The notes under the pieces are model-generated. The model had not been told where the DNA came from. It worked only from the letters and a program-made list of their open reading frames with translations, and searched no databases. From NCBI GenBank assembly GCA_002179805.1, contig NAVB01000523.1:1-38017 (forward strand): a stretch of DNA of 38,017 bases, in the 5' to 3' direction. This stretch comes from Acanthamoeba lenticulata. Its lineage: Eukaryota > Discosea > Longamoebia > Acanthamoebidae. The position numbers and the translations under genes are program-made. This document shows positions 1-9,848 of the stretch, in pieces. Within the stretch, counting starts at the first letter, position 1. Each line of letters opens with the position of its first letter.

Positions 1-248
1 ACAATAAAATTTAATTAAAATATGATTATTTTTTGTGTAAACAAACACGCCTTTGGTGTATTAATTTATTGAAGTTGTAGCTGTTGGCTATTGATGGTGT
101 TGTGACTGCTTCCTCGCTGCTATCGCCACACCATCTCGAGTTGAGTTGTTGTTGTTCGTATGTACACATTTCCTCCTGCCGGTTCCTCTGGACCGGCCCT
201 CCGCCCTGACGATGATGCATCATCATCATGAACAAGAAATTGTCTCTG
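1..248. other. 3' flank of the PH-domain gene
   Basis: AT-rich flank downstream of the stop codon at 249-251 of the minus-strand PH gene. On the minus strand there is an AATAAA hexamer (plus positions 65-70) about 180 nt after the stop, suitable as a polyadenylation signal. The open frames here are short and carry no recognisable domain. No other gene is seen. Confidence 0.4.
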
Positions 249-1407
249 TTACACCACCTGGTGTCGGCTGAAGGCGCTCTTGCTCGAGGAGATGCCCATC
301 CGGCCCATGGTCTCGGGCTCCTCGAGGTCCCACTGCTCGACCGACGGGAACGGGTTGTAGCCTTGCTCGTCCTCGTCGGCAAAGGAGGCCTCCTCGAGGC
401 GCGCACGGCCGCCGCTGGGCGCCGTCGCGCTACGCATGCGCGAGGTGGTGCCGAAGCCGCCCAGCTCGGCGGCCGTGCGCGACTTGGACAGGACGGGCCG
501 ACGGCCGTCCAGCTCGGGCCGGTCCGAGACCGACTCCCAGTTGCCGCTGCCGCCCGACTGGAGGACGCTCAGCGAGGCGGCCGAGGACGAGCGCTTGGTG
601 GTCGCCGCCGTGCCGTAGCGCGAGGTCTCGCGCTCCTGCCTGGCCGACTTTACGAACGCCACGCAGACCCTGCAGAGAGGAAAGAGGCGCACCAGGTCAG
701 AACAACTCATTCTACATGACAAAAAAAGTAGAAGAAGAGCGTACTGGATGGCCTTCATCCACTCCTTGCGCTCCTCGGCGCTCGAGGGCTCAAAATACAG
801 GCGCTTCATCTTTCCCTTGGCTGTGTAGAGAGAAGAAAGAGTCAGAGAATGGCGCTACACAAGGCTCAGGTATGAAAGACAAGCCGTACAAGTATACAAG
901 GTTACGACAAAGATGTGCGTGCACCGCTGGGCCTCCACATTGTGGACCGAGTAGAGGCTGTAGTAGTTCTTGACGATGCCCGTCCTCTTGTGCTGTTGTG
1001 GGCAAATATTTAAATTGAAACGTGAGTTTTTGGGCGAATTTTCCAGCAAATTGGTGCCGGCAACGGTGCAACACGATGAAGAGGGCGAGTACCAGAATGC
1101 GGAGGCTCTTCTCGGTGAGGACGAGGCGGCGGACCTTACGGCCCCAGAAGCCCCTCTCGTAGATGAAGCCACCCTTGACAAAGTTGTCGCCGTCGTTGTT
1201 CTCGATCCAGCTGTCGCTGGTGAGGTTCTCGTCCATGAAGGAGCCCAGGGAGGAGGTTCCCTTCTCGTCAGCGGCCCAATCGCTCTTGCGACCGTAGGTG
1301 TGGAAGTCGGGACCCTTGAGCGACTGCACACCACAAGTCGTTCTCTTCTCATGAGTTGGGCGGCTCTTCAGTCAAAGCGGCTACATGCAGCTTGTTCTAC
1401 GTACCAT
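249..1407 (-). CDS. PH-domain protein, 5 exons
   Basis: Predicted 275-residue protein with one pleckstrin-homology domain at about residues 53-145. Such domains bind phosphoinositides or proteins and bring signalling proteins to membranes. Exons on the minus strand: 1407-1405, 1323-1093, 986-890, 820-745 and 669-249. Visible PH features are the opening GFIYERGFWGRKVRRLVL, a central NYYSLYSV strand and the closing helix with the invariant Trp (SSAEERKEWMKAIQ). The C-terminal 130 residues are Ser/Arg/Gly-rich, with no second domain. The start is unusual: no in-frame ATG exists in exon 2 before an upstream stop, but an ATG followed directly by GTACGT at 1407-1405 joins in frame to exon 2, so exon 1 codes only for Met. 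All phases close. The partner or lipid is unknown. Confidence 0.75.
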
Positions 1408-2222
1408 ATGTGTGTGTAGAGGTTTGGTGGCCGATGGAGGACGAAGGATACGAATGAAAAGGATGAATGAATGAAGGGAAGGGCTGGCCAGCCTCACCAT
1501 ATATATAGTGAAGGGTATGATGGCCGCCCGCTCGAGCCGTCACCTTCGCCGCAGCAGTTCGCCCACATTGCGCTACCAAACTGTGTGAAATTTCCGCTGG
1601 GCGCGGTCAGCCAAGCCGGCAGCAGGAGCCAGCGGCTGGACAACTCCCCACGAATTCACCAACTCTTTCTCGCTCGGCTCTTCCTCCTCGTGTGGCGCGT
1701 CTCCTCGTCGGCTACGAGCTGCGCACCCAGCTTGAGTACCAGCTCTCAAGGCCTAATTGCCTCTTCTTCTTAGTGGAGGACAGCACCGCGGAGACGTAAC
1801 CGAGTTGCGTTGTGTTGGGTCCAGGCCGGGGTTAGTCGAGGTGGACCCCTTCTTCTTCCTCCTTGTTGCTGCACCAACACAAAAGAGCTGCACCAGTTCG
1901 TCATTGTTGACTCACGTGAGAGGATGATCCCAGTCTGTCTTGTTGGCAGAATGAGTGGTTGTACCCGTTTTCCTGACGAAGATGGCTTGTCCTCTTCCTG
2001 TTGTCGGCCTATCAGTGAGCTGGCGGCGAGCTCGTCGCCTCACTACCTTTTGGAGGAAGTGTAACGGAAGCGGGGCTCCGGTCTCGCGCGGAGGATGCGA
2101 CCTCGCCTCCAGGCAGGACAAGGCTCGTGCCGGCAGTGGGTGAACTGGCTTGTCCTTGTTCTTGTCCACACTTAAGGCGAGAGGCTATTTCGATTCCTCA
2201 ACACCGATTGCCATTTTGATTG
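1408..2222. other. Divergent intergenic region (PH gene / histidine kinase)
   Basis: About 0.8 kb between two divergently transcribed genes; it must contain both promoters. The short open frames on both strands show no domain. A GT-rich stretch lies near the PH start. No TATA box or operator can be assigned with confidence. Confidence 0.4.
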
Positions 2223-5200
2223 ATGGATGCGCGGCAACCCCCTTCGGCCGTTCTAAGGCCGTCGAGCCCGGTTCCATCGAGGGTCCCATCGAGACGCAAC
2301 TCAATGTCGTCTCCGCCACCCGCATCACCCAAGTCGGATTCGTTGGAGACAGAAAATGAGGGCGAGATTTGCATTTTCGGCTACCCGCAGTATTTGTTCA
2401 AGTGGTACTCGCACTTCGCAGCTTTGTTCCTACCGAAGGAACTAGTTCATGGACCGTCTGAGGATCGTCGTCGAGCTAAGCTCTTTGGCAATCTCACGGT
2501 GGGCCTACTGTTCTCAGCAGTCGTGCTCATCGTCTTCCTGATGCACGACGGCCAAGCCTTCACCTTTGAATGCGTATCCTTGTGTGGGTCGCTCATCTTC
2601 TATGTCGCCATCCTTGCCTATCTTCGTCTCTCCCACAATCTCGTCTGGGCCACCTACGCTCTCATCGCCTACATGAATTTTGCCATCCTCTATCGGGTAC
2701 TCGCACTGCGTTGTTGTTTCACTCTTCTCCACACCTATTCATGCTCCATCCACGCTGCAGAGCACTGCGAGCGGCCTCGGCCTGCGATCGTTCACGTCGG
2801 ACTGGTTGTTCATCCCGTCTGTCTTTGCCTTCTTCATGCTCGGCTTGCAGGGCGGCGGCATCATTTCAGCCGTCAGTCTCTTGGACATCTTGTTCCTCTA
2901 CTTCTACGGCGAAAGTACCACCATCTCTTCATCATCTCTTCCCCCCATGACTTTGTAAAATTGATTCAATTGTCTTCAGCTGGTTCTGTGGGCGTCTACT
3001 ACGCCACGTCGTGCGTGCGGATCGATGAGCCCAACGGCCATGTCTTCGTCCCGGCCAGCTGCCACACCTACAACTCGCCCGTCCTCGAAGCCAACCACAT
3101 CGCCGCAGGCCCAGCAGGTGCGCTCTTGCCCTTGATGAAGATGAAGAAGAAGCTGGTCGTAACCAGAAGGTGCTTCACTCATCACCAGGCCTGCTGGCGA
3201 GCAAGCTGCTGGCGCTGAGCTTCCTGAGCGGGCTGGCCTACATCTACGAGCAGAACCGTCTGCTTGCGCTGAAGCGCGTTAAAGAGGCGCTCCTGGAGAA
3301 GGACCGCACCAATCAGTCGCTGCGCCAGGCCACCGAGGCCAAGACCATCTTTCTGGCCAACATGTCCCACGGTGCCTCCTCCTTCCCACGCCACTTCATC
3401 TTTTTCATCTTCATCCATCTTTCGTTTTTCTTCAAGATCTGACTCGACCTCTCGTGGCCACGAGCAGAGCTGCGTACGCCCATGCACGGCATCATCGGTA
3501 CAACTCGAAACAATATTTGTTATTATTTATTATTTGTTTTTTATTTTTACAATTATTTCGGCCGAGTTATGTAAAGTATTTATTCATTTATTTATTGATT
3601 TGGCGGCACATAGCGATGGTGAAGGACCTGCTGGAGATGCCGCTGAGCGTGGGCGCGCGGGAGTCGGCCAAGATCGTGAGCGACTGCGCCGAGCACATGA
3701 TGAGCCTCGTCGACGACATCCTCGACTTTGCTCGCATCGAAACCAAGTACGCGCGCGCGTGTGCGGTGCGTGTGTGCGGTGCGCGCGTTCTCACGACGTC
3801 AACAACAACGACACCAACAACAACAGCCAGCTGGAGCTCGAGTGCATCCCGTTCAACGTGGTGGAGGAGGTGGAGAAGGCCTTCAACATCCACGTCATCC
3901 TGGCCCAGGCCAAGGGCGTCCGCATCGCCCTGGAGCGCTTCCAAGTGGCCCACCCGTTCCACGTCGGCGACCCGCTCCGCTTCCGCCAAATCCTCATCAA
4001 CCTCCTCAGGTCTGTCCATCATCCTCTTCCTCTTCCTCTTCATCCTCATCTTCATCCGCATCATCATCATCATCATCATCTTCATGTTCTCGTCGTCTGA
4101 CTGGACGAGCGCAGCAACGCGGTCAAGTTCACGCCGCCGGGCGGGTCCGTGACGATCTCTGTCGTCAACGAGTCCTGCGACCCGGAGCTCATCCACGGTA
4201 CGCGCCTGCCCTCGCCCGCGCGCGTGCGTGTGTGCGTCTCCTCTGGCGTGCGCGCCTGAGACGTGTGCGTGTGTGTGTGCTCTGGACAGTGCGGGTGGAG
4301 GACACGGGCATCGGGATCCCGGCCCATTGCCACAAGCACATGTTTGCGGTTCGCGAGACCTCTCCATCTCTCCCCCCTCCTCCCACGGGGCACCGGGCTC
4401 ACCTTCTTCTTCTTCTTCTTCTTCTCTTTCTCTCTCGCTTTTACACGCACGAGCAGAGCTTCTCGCAGGTGGACGCGAGCGTGGGGCGCAAGTACGGCGG
4501 GTCCGGCCTCGGCCTCGCCATCAGCAAGAAGCTCTGCGAGGTCCCTCGTCCTCTTGTCCTTGTTCTTGTTGTCGAGCCCTTGTGTCTCACACACACACAC
4601 GCACGGACGGACGAGCAGGCGATGGACGGGGACATCTGGTTCGAGAGCGAGGTGGGCCGCGGGACGCAGTTTTACTTCAACGTGCAGCTGCCCGTCATCG
4701 CCGCCCTCCCCGCCCTCGAGGACGATAGCGACGACGATGTTGTCGACGTCGACAAGAAGCACGGTCCTGCTGACGTCACGACCAGCAGCAGCAACAACAA
4801 GGCCGAGGCCGAGGCCGAGGTGGCGAACGTGCTCGAGGGCGCGCGGGTGCTCGTGGTGGAGGACAACTCGGTCAACCAGAAGGTGGCCACCAAGATGCTG
4901 GCCTCCTTCGGCTGCCGCGTCCGCGTGGCCAGCGACGGCGCCGAGGGCGTCGACCTCTTTGAGAAGGAGGCGGCGGCCGGCGGCGGCGGCTTTGACGCGA
5001 TCCTGATGGACGTGCAGATGCCCGTCATGGACGGCTTCCAGGCCACCGCCCGCATCCGCGACATCGAGCGCCAGCGCCGCCGCGCCCGCGGTTGTGGCCG
5101 CGGCCCGGAGCCAACGACCCGCCGGCCCGACGCCGGCCACGGCCGTGGTCACGGACATGTCTACGACAACGGCCATGGCCAGGACCAGGCCAACCATCGG

Positions 5201-5722
5201 CCGCCGCGACAGGCCGCCGGCGGCGGCGGCGCGGCGATGCTCCATCGGAGCGACGAGACGGAGGTCGTCACGCCGACGGCGGCCGCCGTCAGCGGCGGCG
5301 AGGCCAACGAGGCGGCACAGCTGCGACTGCGCCTCCGGCGGCCGTCGCTCCCGCTCGTGGTGCTGGCGCCCCGCCGGACTGGCGTCGTCACCGCCGCCGG
5401 CGCGTTCGTGGCCAACCAAGTTGAGGATGATGAAGACGAGGAAGATGAGGATGGTCAAGTGGTGGATGGTAGCGGCAGCCACCGGCGGCGACGACGAGTG
5501 CCGATCATCGCGCTGACGGCGTCGGCGACGTACGACTACCAGACGCAGTGCCTGGAGAAGGGCATGGACCGCTTCCTCACCAAGCCGCTCAAGAAGGAGA
5601 CGCTCCGGCGCGCCCTCGAGGAGGTCATCCGCCAGAGTCGACCCCCATCCTCGTCCTCCTCTTCCTCTTCCTCTTGCTCGTCCTCCTCTTGCTCTCCATC
5701 CTCGTCTCTCCCAAAATTTTGA
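2223..5722 (+). CDS. Membrane-bound hybrid histidine kinase, 11 exons
   Basis: Predicted 874-residue sensor kinase that should autophosphorylate on His and pass the phosphate to its own receiver Asp. Exons: 2223-2696, 2761-2914, 2980-3117, 3189-3371, 3468-3497, 3614-3746, 3827-4009, 4115-4197, 4290-4348, 4457-4540, 4619-5722; phases close throughout. The N-terminal about 280 residues hold five or six hydrophobic segments (for example LTVGLLFSAVVLIVFLM). The H box is split by an intron: FLANMSH / ELRTPMHGIIG, His near residue 316. ATPase motifs follow: FRQILINLLSNAVKFT (N box), VEDTGIGIP (G1), FSQVD and GGSGLGLAISKKL (G2). The receiver starts near residue 582 (VLVVEDN), with phospho-acceptor Asp near 638 (LMDVQMP) and conserved Lys in FLTKPLK. 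A low-complexity insert of about 140 residues (about 659-799) splits the receiver. The extreme C-terminus is poly-Ser. No recognised extracellular ligand domain. Confidence 0.9.
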
Positions 5723-5726
5723 TACT

Positions 5727-7277
5727 TTATTGTTGTTGCTGCTGTTGCAACAAAGCGTCGTCTCTTTCGAATTGCGTCTGGAGCCATTCCTGGTCGGCGG
5801 GGTCAAAGAGGTGGAGGTACTGCCGCACCAAACCCGCCTTGCCATAGAAACGGACGTAGCGGTAGAAGCCCTCGCGTGCTTCGTCAGCCGTCAACGCTTT
5901 GGCCCAAAGGCAGTCGCAGCGCCCCCCTCTGTTCCTGCGGTGGCAGGCTGTCTCGCCTTGGTGATCTACAAACCTGATCTTGACTTGTTGCGGATTCAGT
6001 TGGACTCCATTCACGACCGCGAACTCGGGGTGTGTCCACTTGCCATTCCCGTAGTGGATGGCCCCGGGCCAAGTAAAGGAGCCTCCTTCGTCGACCTCCA
6101 GCTCTCCAAGTGGCGTGAATGAAGTGCCGCCGATGGTGTGTGCATCAGCGCCGAACCACCCGGGAGCGTCGGGCCTCGGATTTCGATCGATGAGCGTTGT
6201 CTGCGCCTCTTCCAGATTAAAGGACCGAGTGCTCAGCGCGTACAAACGGGAGCCAGGGGGGAGCAGTTGCTTGAGCGGGAACTCGAGCATCACACACCCG
6301 TAGCGGTTCTGAAGAGCCTGGCGCACCAGACCGTTGCGGGGCTGTTGGGCCAGCCAGGCTCCAATCGACTCGGGGGAGGAGGGAACCGTCACGCCAGCTG
6401 AGGCCAAACCAATCCCGAACCAGGCCAGAGTCTGTCTCGTGTACTGTTCACATGCGATGTTGCCCTTGATGAGAAAGTTGTGTTCCATGATACTGATCAG
6501 TGCCGCAATGGTTGTGCCGTGGAGCACGGTAGTAGTGTTGACATTCATCTTGACGTTGGTAAAAACTGTGCCCCAGAGCTGCCCCTCGGGGAACCTAAAG
6601 CTGTGCCCGGGGTACAAGCCCCGGCGTGGACGCCACACCACCACGGGCAGCGGCAGGGGGGTGTGCAACTTCAAATGATCAAGCGCACGAGCTACCAAGG
6701 GACGCGCCCAGGCCCACTCGCTCGACGCGGCCGCCCGAAGGTGCTCGTAAGCCTTACCGAGGTGCAGCTGCTGTTGATCAAGATGCAGACAGGCGAAGAA
6801 CAGCCACGGCGACCGGTCACCTCTCTTTGAATGTAATTCCCAGGTTTGGATGAGTAAGTCAATGATGCAGTGGACGCCATGCCTTCAATACCTCTCTGAG
6901 TCTTTGGGCCAGATGAGACTTGAGGGATCCTAAGAGATCTTGGGACGTTGGCGGCTTGAGATGCTTGAGAAGGTGTGGAAGCACGGCCCGCCAATCTTTC
7001 TCACTGTTCCAAACCACTACCACCAAGTAGGCATCCCTCAGCTCTTCGTCAGGGAAGCGGATTGGTCGCCAACTGCATCCAGAGCCTGGCGTAGCTTGTC
7101 GCAGCTCTCTGTAGACCAGGTCCGCTCGAGGGCAGCAAACTTGGCTCCTGCCAGTCTGCGCACATCCGGAGAGATTTGGCTGGAGGTCGCCATCTCAGCG
7201 TAGTAATTGATGTCTGGCGAGTTGGGGTTGAACTGTTCGGCCTGTCCTGCTCCCTCGAGTAGGTGGTTCGCTTGCAT
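5727..7277 (-). pseudogene. Unrecognised gene with one frame break
   Basis: Two exons are supported: about 7277-6892 and 6824-5727, joined in phase 0 by a 67-nt GT-AG intron. The 365-residue second exon is a good continuous reading frame with HYxxx-like, Trp- and Pro-rich sequence and a poly-Gln end. It contains TTVLHGTTIAALISIMEHNFL, which recalls the HGT/HGS strand of ADP-ribosyltransferase folds, but the rest gives no confirmation. In exon 1 the frame starting at ATG 7277 (MQANHLLEGAG) runs well to about 7065. A different frame (RFPDEELRDAYLVVVVWNSE) then carries the protein on to the intron. This implies a 1-nt indel near 7060-7070, so the locus is either mutated or holds a sequencing error. 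A 32-nt intron would also restore the frame but is too short to accept. The stop lies 4 nt from the convergent histidine-kinase stop. Function unknown. Confidence 0.6.
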
Positions 7278-7404
7278 TGCGTGGAAAGGTTCTGTGTTGC
7301 TATTGTTTGTTCTGTTGTTTGTTGTTTTGCCTGTCTGTTCCAATTTGTTTTATACCCAACAACAGCCGATCATTATTCGTCGAAGCCCGACACCTTGATT
7401 CTTC

Positions 7405-7430
7405 GGCCGTCCGGAGCACTGCTCTGTGCG
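7405..7430 (+). repeat. Left terminal inverted repeat
   Basis: Twenty-six bases beginning GGCCGTCCGGAGCACTGCTC are the exact reverse complement of 9385-9410. Followed inward by a T-run and GATCGCTCGAAAGCGC, which also has a counterpart at the other end. Confidence 0.85.
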
Positions 7431-7553
7431 GGAATGGTTTTTTTTGGTTTTTTTCAGTTTTGATCGCTCGAAAGCGCTCAGGCTGTGCGCGGCTGGCGAG
7501 AAGTTTTTTTTTGCTCGTGCAAAAGTGATCAAACTGGTGCGGGCACACAGCCA

Positions 7554-9207
7554 TCAGCGGTAATTGTTGACAAAAACACTCACAACTGTATACACTTGAT
7601 GATGAAAGAGGAGAAGTTGCTCTTCATCAACCCCACAGGGCACACGCAGCTGTTCACGGCACACACGGAAGTTCTTGACTTCCTCAATCACTTGTTCAAC
7701 ACGGATCCGGTAGTGAGCAATGGCCTTGTAGGTGTGGTCTCGTTCTCGTGGAGGAGTCAAGAGACGCCAGCCTTCATCATCTAGGCCGTCAAACCCGTTG
7801 TCACCAAGCCCCCATTCGGACTCATGAAGGTGAAGATACCAGTCAGCTTTGGACTCGTGGGCAAGCTGTCGGTCGTGGTGGGATCCAGGGTAAGATGGAG
7901 AGAGGTGAAGGATGGTGCCGTCAAAAGCAATGATGAGGAGGATGGTGATGGTGTGTTTGCCTTTTTTAGCTGAATAAAAGCGAAAGTCAAAGGTGGAGTT
8001 GGAAGGAGAGAGGATAGGCTGTTCAGTGGCATCAAAGATCCACGTGAAGAGGCGACCACACAAGGAGACACCAGTGTGCTGTCAGAATTGGAAAGAGCCC
8101 AAAGAAAGCTGGGGCTGAAGAGTGTCATAGAGCCAAGACAACAATCGCTTACGAACATGCTGAACTTGTGACTTTGTGATGCGAAAGGTGAAGGCGAGGA
8201 AGAGGTCGACGGGATAATGCCATAAAAATAATAAAATTAAAAGTAATTCTGTCGTGGGGGAAAGTGTTGGTGAACGAGCTGAAGACAGCTGTAGATGTGC
8301 AGTGTAGAGCTGAAGTAGGTTGTCAAAGCCCTCTGGAGAGACTCCCAGCAGTTCACGACAGTCTGCTCGTGGGATGTGTGCCATCAAGTCGTCCACTTGG
8401 CGAAAAAAAAGAAGTAAGTTTTATTTACCTTTAATTTTGGCTGCTGCCACGAAGGGTTTTACCTTTTGCACCATTGTTGACGTTCAAATAGTGCAAGAGA
8501 TGGGAAGGACGACAAAAGTGCCTCTTCTTCTCTTCCACAGTGAACAACAAGCCATCTGTCCGTTGCCCGCATGATTTCTCGCCAGCTGTCGCCAAGAATC
8601 CAGCACATGTGCCAGCACTGTCTTGGCCATCTTCAAGTGCCTCATCTTCAGAGCCGTTGGTGAAGCTGTCAACGTGGCCATCTCCATCTGTCCTCACCTT
8701 GTTGAGCAGTTGGGTGAGGAGGTGTTGAACAGTGTCCTGGTCCTCCTCCTTGTTCAGGTGTCCTTTCCTGCAAAGGAGAACCTTTCAGTAGTTGCCAATG
8801 TTGATGTGGGGAATTCCTGCTGACTTTGGGCTGCGTTTGGTGTTGCAGAGGAGGCATCTCTTGCCAGTGAGCTGTGCAGGAGTGAGGTCGGAAGGGTCAG
8901 GTTGTGTGATGGGATGGTCTGCCTTCCTCTTCTTCTCTTGTGGAGGTGTGGGAGATGCAAGAAGTGGTGAAGGAGGCTGAGAGGTTGAAGAGTCCTCAGG
9001 TGTGGTGGTTGAAGAGGCTGAAGAGGTTGTGGAGGATGGAGAGCAAGCACAGTGGTGGGTTTGTCGACCACCACAAGTTGAACAGGTGCACAGTGGAGTG
9101 ACCCTGTTCAGCTCACAATATTCAACGTAGCAGTGAGGGAAGTGGATTGCCAACTTGATCAGACTGATGGGGATGTCGCAGAAGGGGCAGATGGTGTTGG
9201 AAGACAT
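7554..9207 (-). pseudogene. DDE transposase with one in-frame TGA
   Basis: Three exons on the minus strand: 9207-8825, 8767-8463 and 8395-7554 (510 codons, all phases close). The N-terminus has paired Cys/His (ICPFCDIP...HFPHCYVEYC, then CTCSTCGG, then CLLCNTK), probably zinc-binding and DNA-recognising. A helical DNA-binding region follows (LSPTTELLLILLFLWHYPV...ITKSQVQHVRKRLL). The catalytic core has Asp in IFDATEQPI, Asp in GLGDNGFDGL and Glu in RIRVEQVIEEVKNF, plus the typical YSAKKGKHTI and DGTILHLSPSYPGSHHD segments. A single TGA at 8084-8082 interrupts an otherwise open frame between the helical domain and the catalytic core. TGA could derive from CGA (Arg) by CpG decay. No intron removes it. 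The copy is therefore recently inactivated unless the stop is read through. Confidence 0.8.
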
Positions 9208-9384
9208 GTGTGAGGCCGAGACAAAGAGTTTGACTCTCCTCCACCTATTTATTTGTCACCGTGACCTGTTCCCCCGTGCATTTTGTTCACTTCCGCTCAC
9301 TTTTGCGCGCTTTTGCACAGCCCTCGTGTGGGCGACAACAGTTTTGTGCGCTTTTGAGCGGTCAAAACCTAAAAAAACTGTTCG

Positions 9385-9410
9385 CGCACAGAGCAGTGCT
9401 CCGGACGGCC
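9385..9410 (+). repeat. Right terminal inverted repeat
   Basis: Exact reverse complement of 7405-7430. The inward flank has an A-run and GCGCTTTTGAGCGGTCAAAA, mirroring the left end. Confidence 0.85.
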
Positions 9411-9848
9411 AACCAGCGCCGTTTTGACTAAAATTTTCGGAGTTGAGGTAATCGATTGCGCTCGCCTTCGCCGGTTCGCAGGTCGACCAGCCCGCCGAGG
9501 CCCTCCCGTGGATGAGCCCCAGTATGCCGTGGCGCGCACGTTTGAAGGGGTTCCCAGATGACACCAGCAAGCACATTGTGGCGGGGATTGTGGCTGCGCC
9601 TGGCTCTGGACTCCTTTCAAAGCTGCCATTTCAAAGCAGGTACCACCTTGCGCAAGCACATCATGCCGTGGTGGGGCCGGCCAATTTTACTTGTGTTGGC
9701 CGCCCTTCCCACCTGCTCTGTTTGGCTGGCCTTGTGGTCAGCTAAATGGCCAAGGTCACAACAACAGGCTCTTGTCCCACCTTGCTCTGGGCCATGATGA
9801 TTATTCAGAGTTTACATTTGAAACAACAACAGCGGACGGCCAACGCGC
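9411..9848. other. Intergenic region between transposon and DEP gene
   Basis: Holds the 3' flank of the minus-strand DEP gene and the outer flank of the transposon. Several short open frames exist on both strands, but none has a recognisable domain or convincing splice partners. No gene seen. Confidence 0.4.

Larger units (their letters stand above)
7405..9410 (-). mobile_element. DNA transposon with DDE transposase (Harbinger/ISL2EU-like)
   Basis: A 2.0-kb element bounded by 26-bp perfect inverted repeats (7405-7430 and 9385-9410). Looser similarity extends inward for about 50 bp more on each side (T-run, then TTTTGA.CGCTC.AAAGCGC). The interior is filled by one transposase gene. The family call rests on the IFDATEQPI / GDNGF / VEQVIEEVKNF pattern of DDE superfamily-4 enzymes and on N-terminal zinc-finger-like Cys/His pairs. 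I could not find a convincing target-site duplication immediately outside the repeats, so the exact outer ends may be off by a few bases. Confidence 0.8.

Noticed and set aside
4082..5845. Very long antisense open frame opposite the histidine kinase
   Set aside because: Composition-driven shadow of a GC-rich gene; the plus strand carries all kinase and receiver motifs.
7040..7110. A 32-nt intron to fix the frame break of the unrecognised gene
   Set aside because: Much shorter than any other intron in the window (about 55 nt or more).
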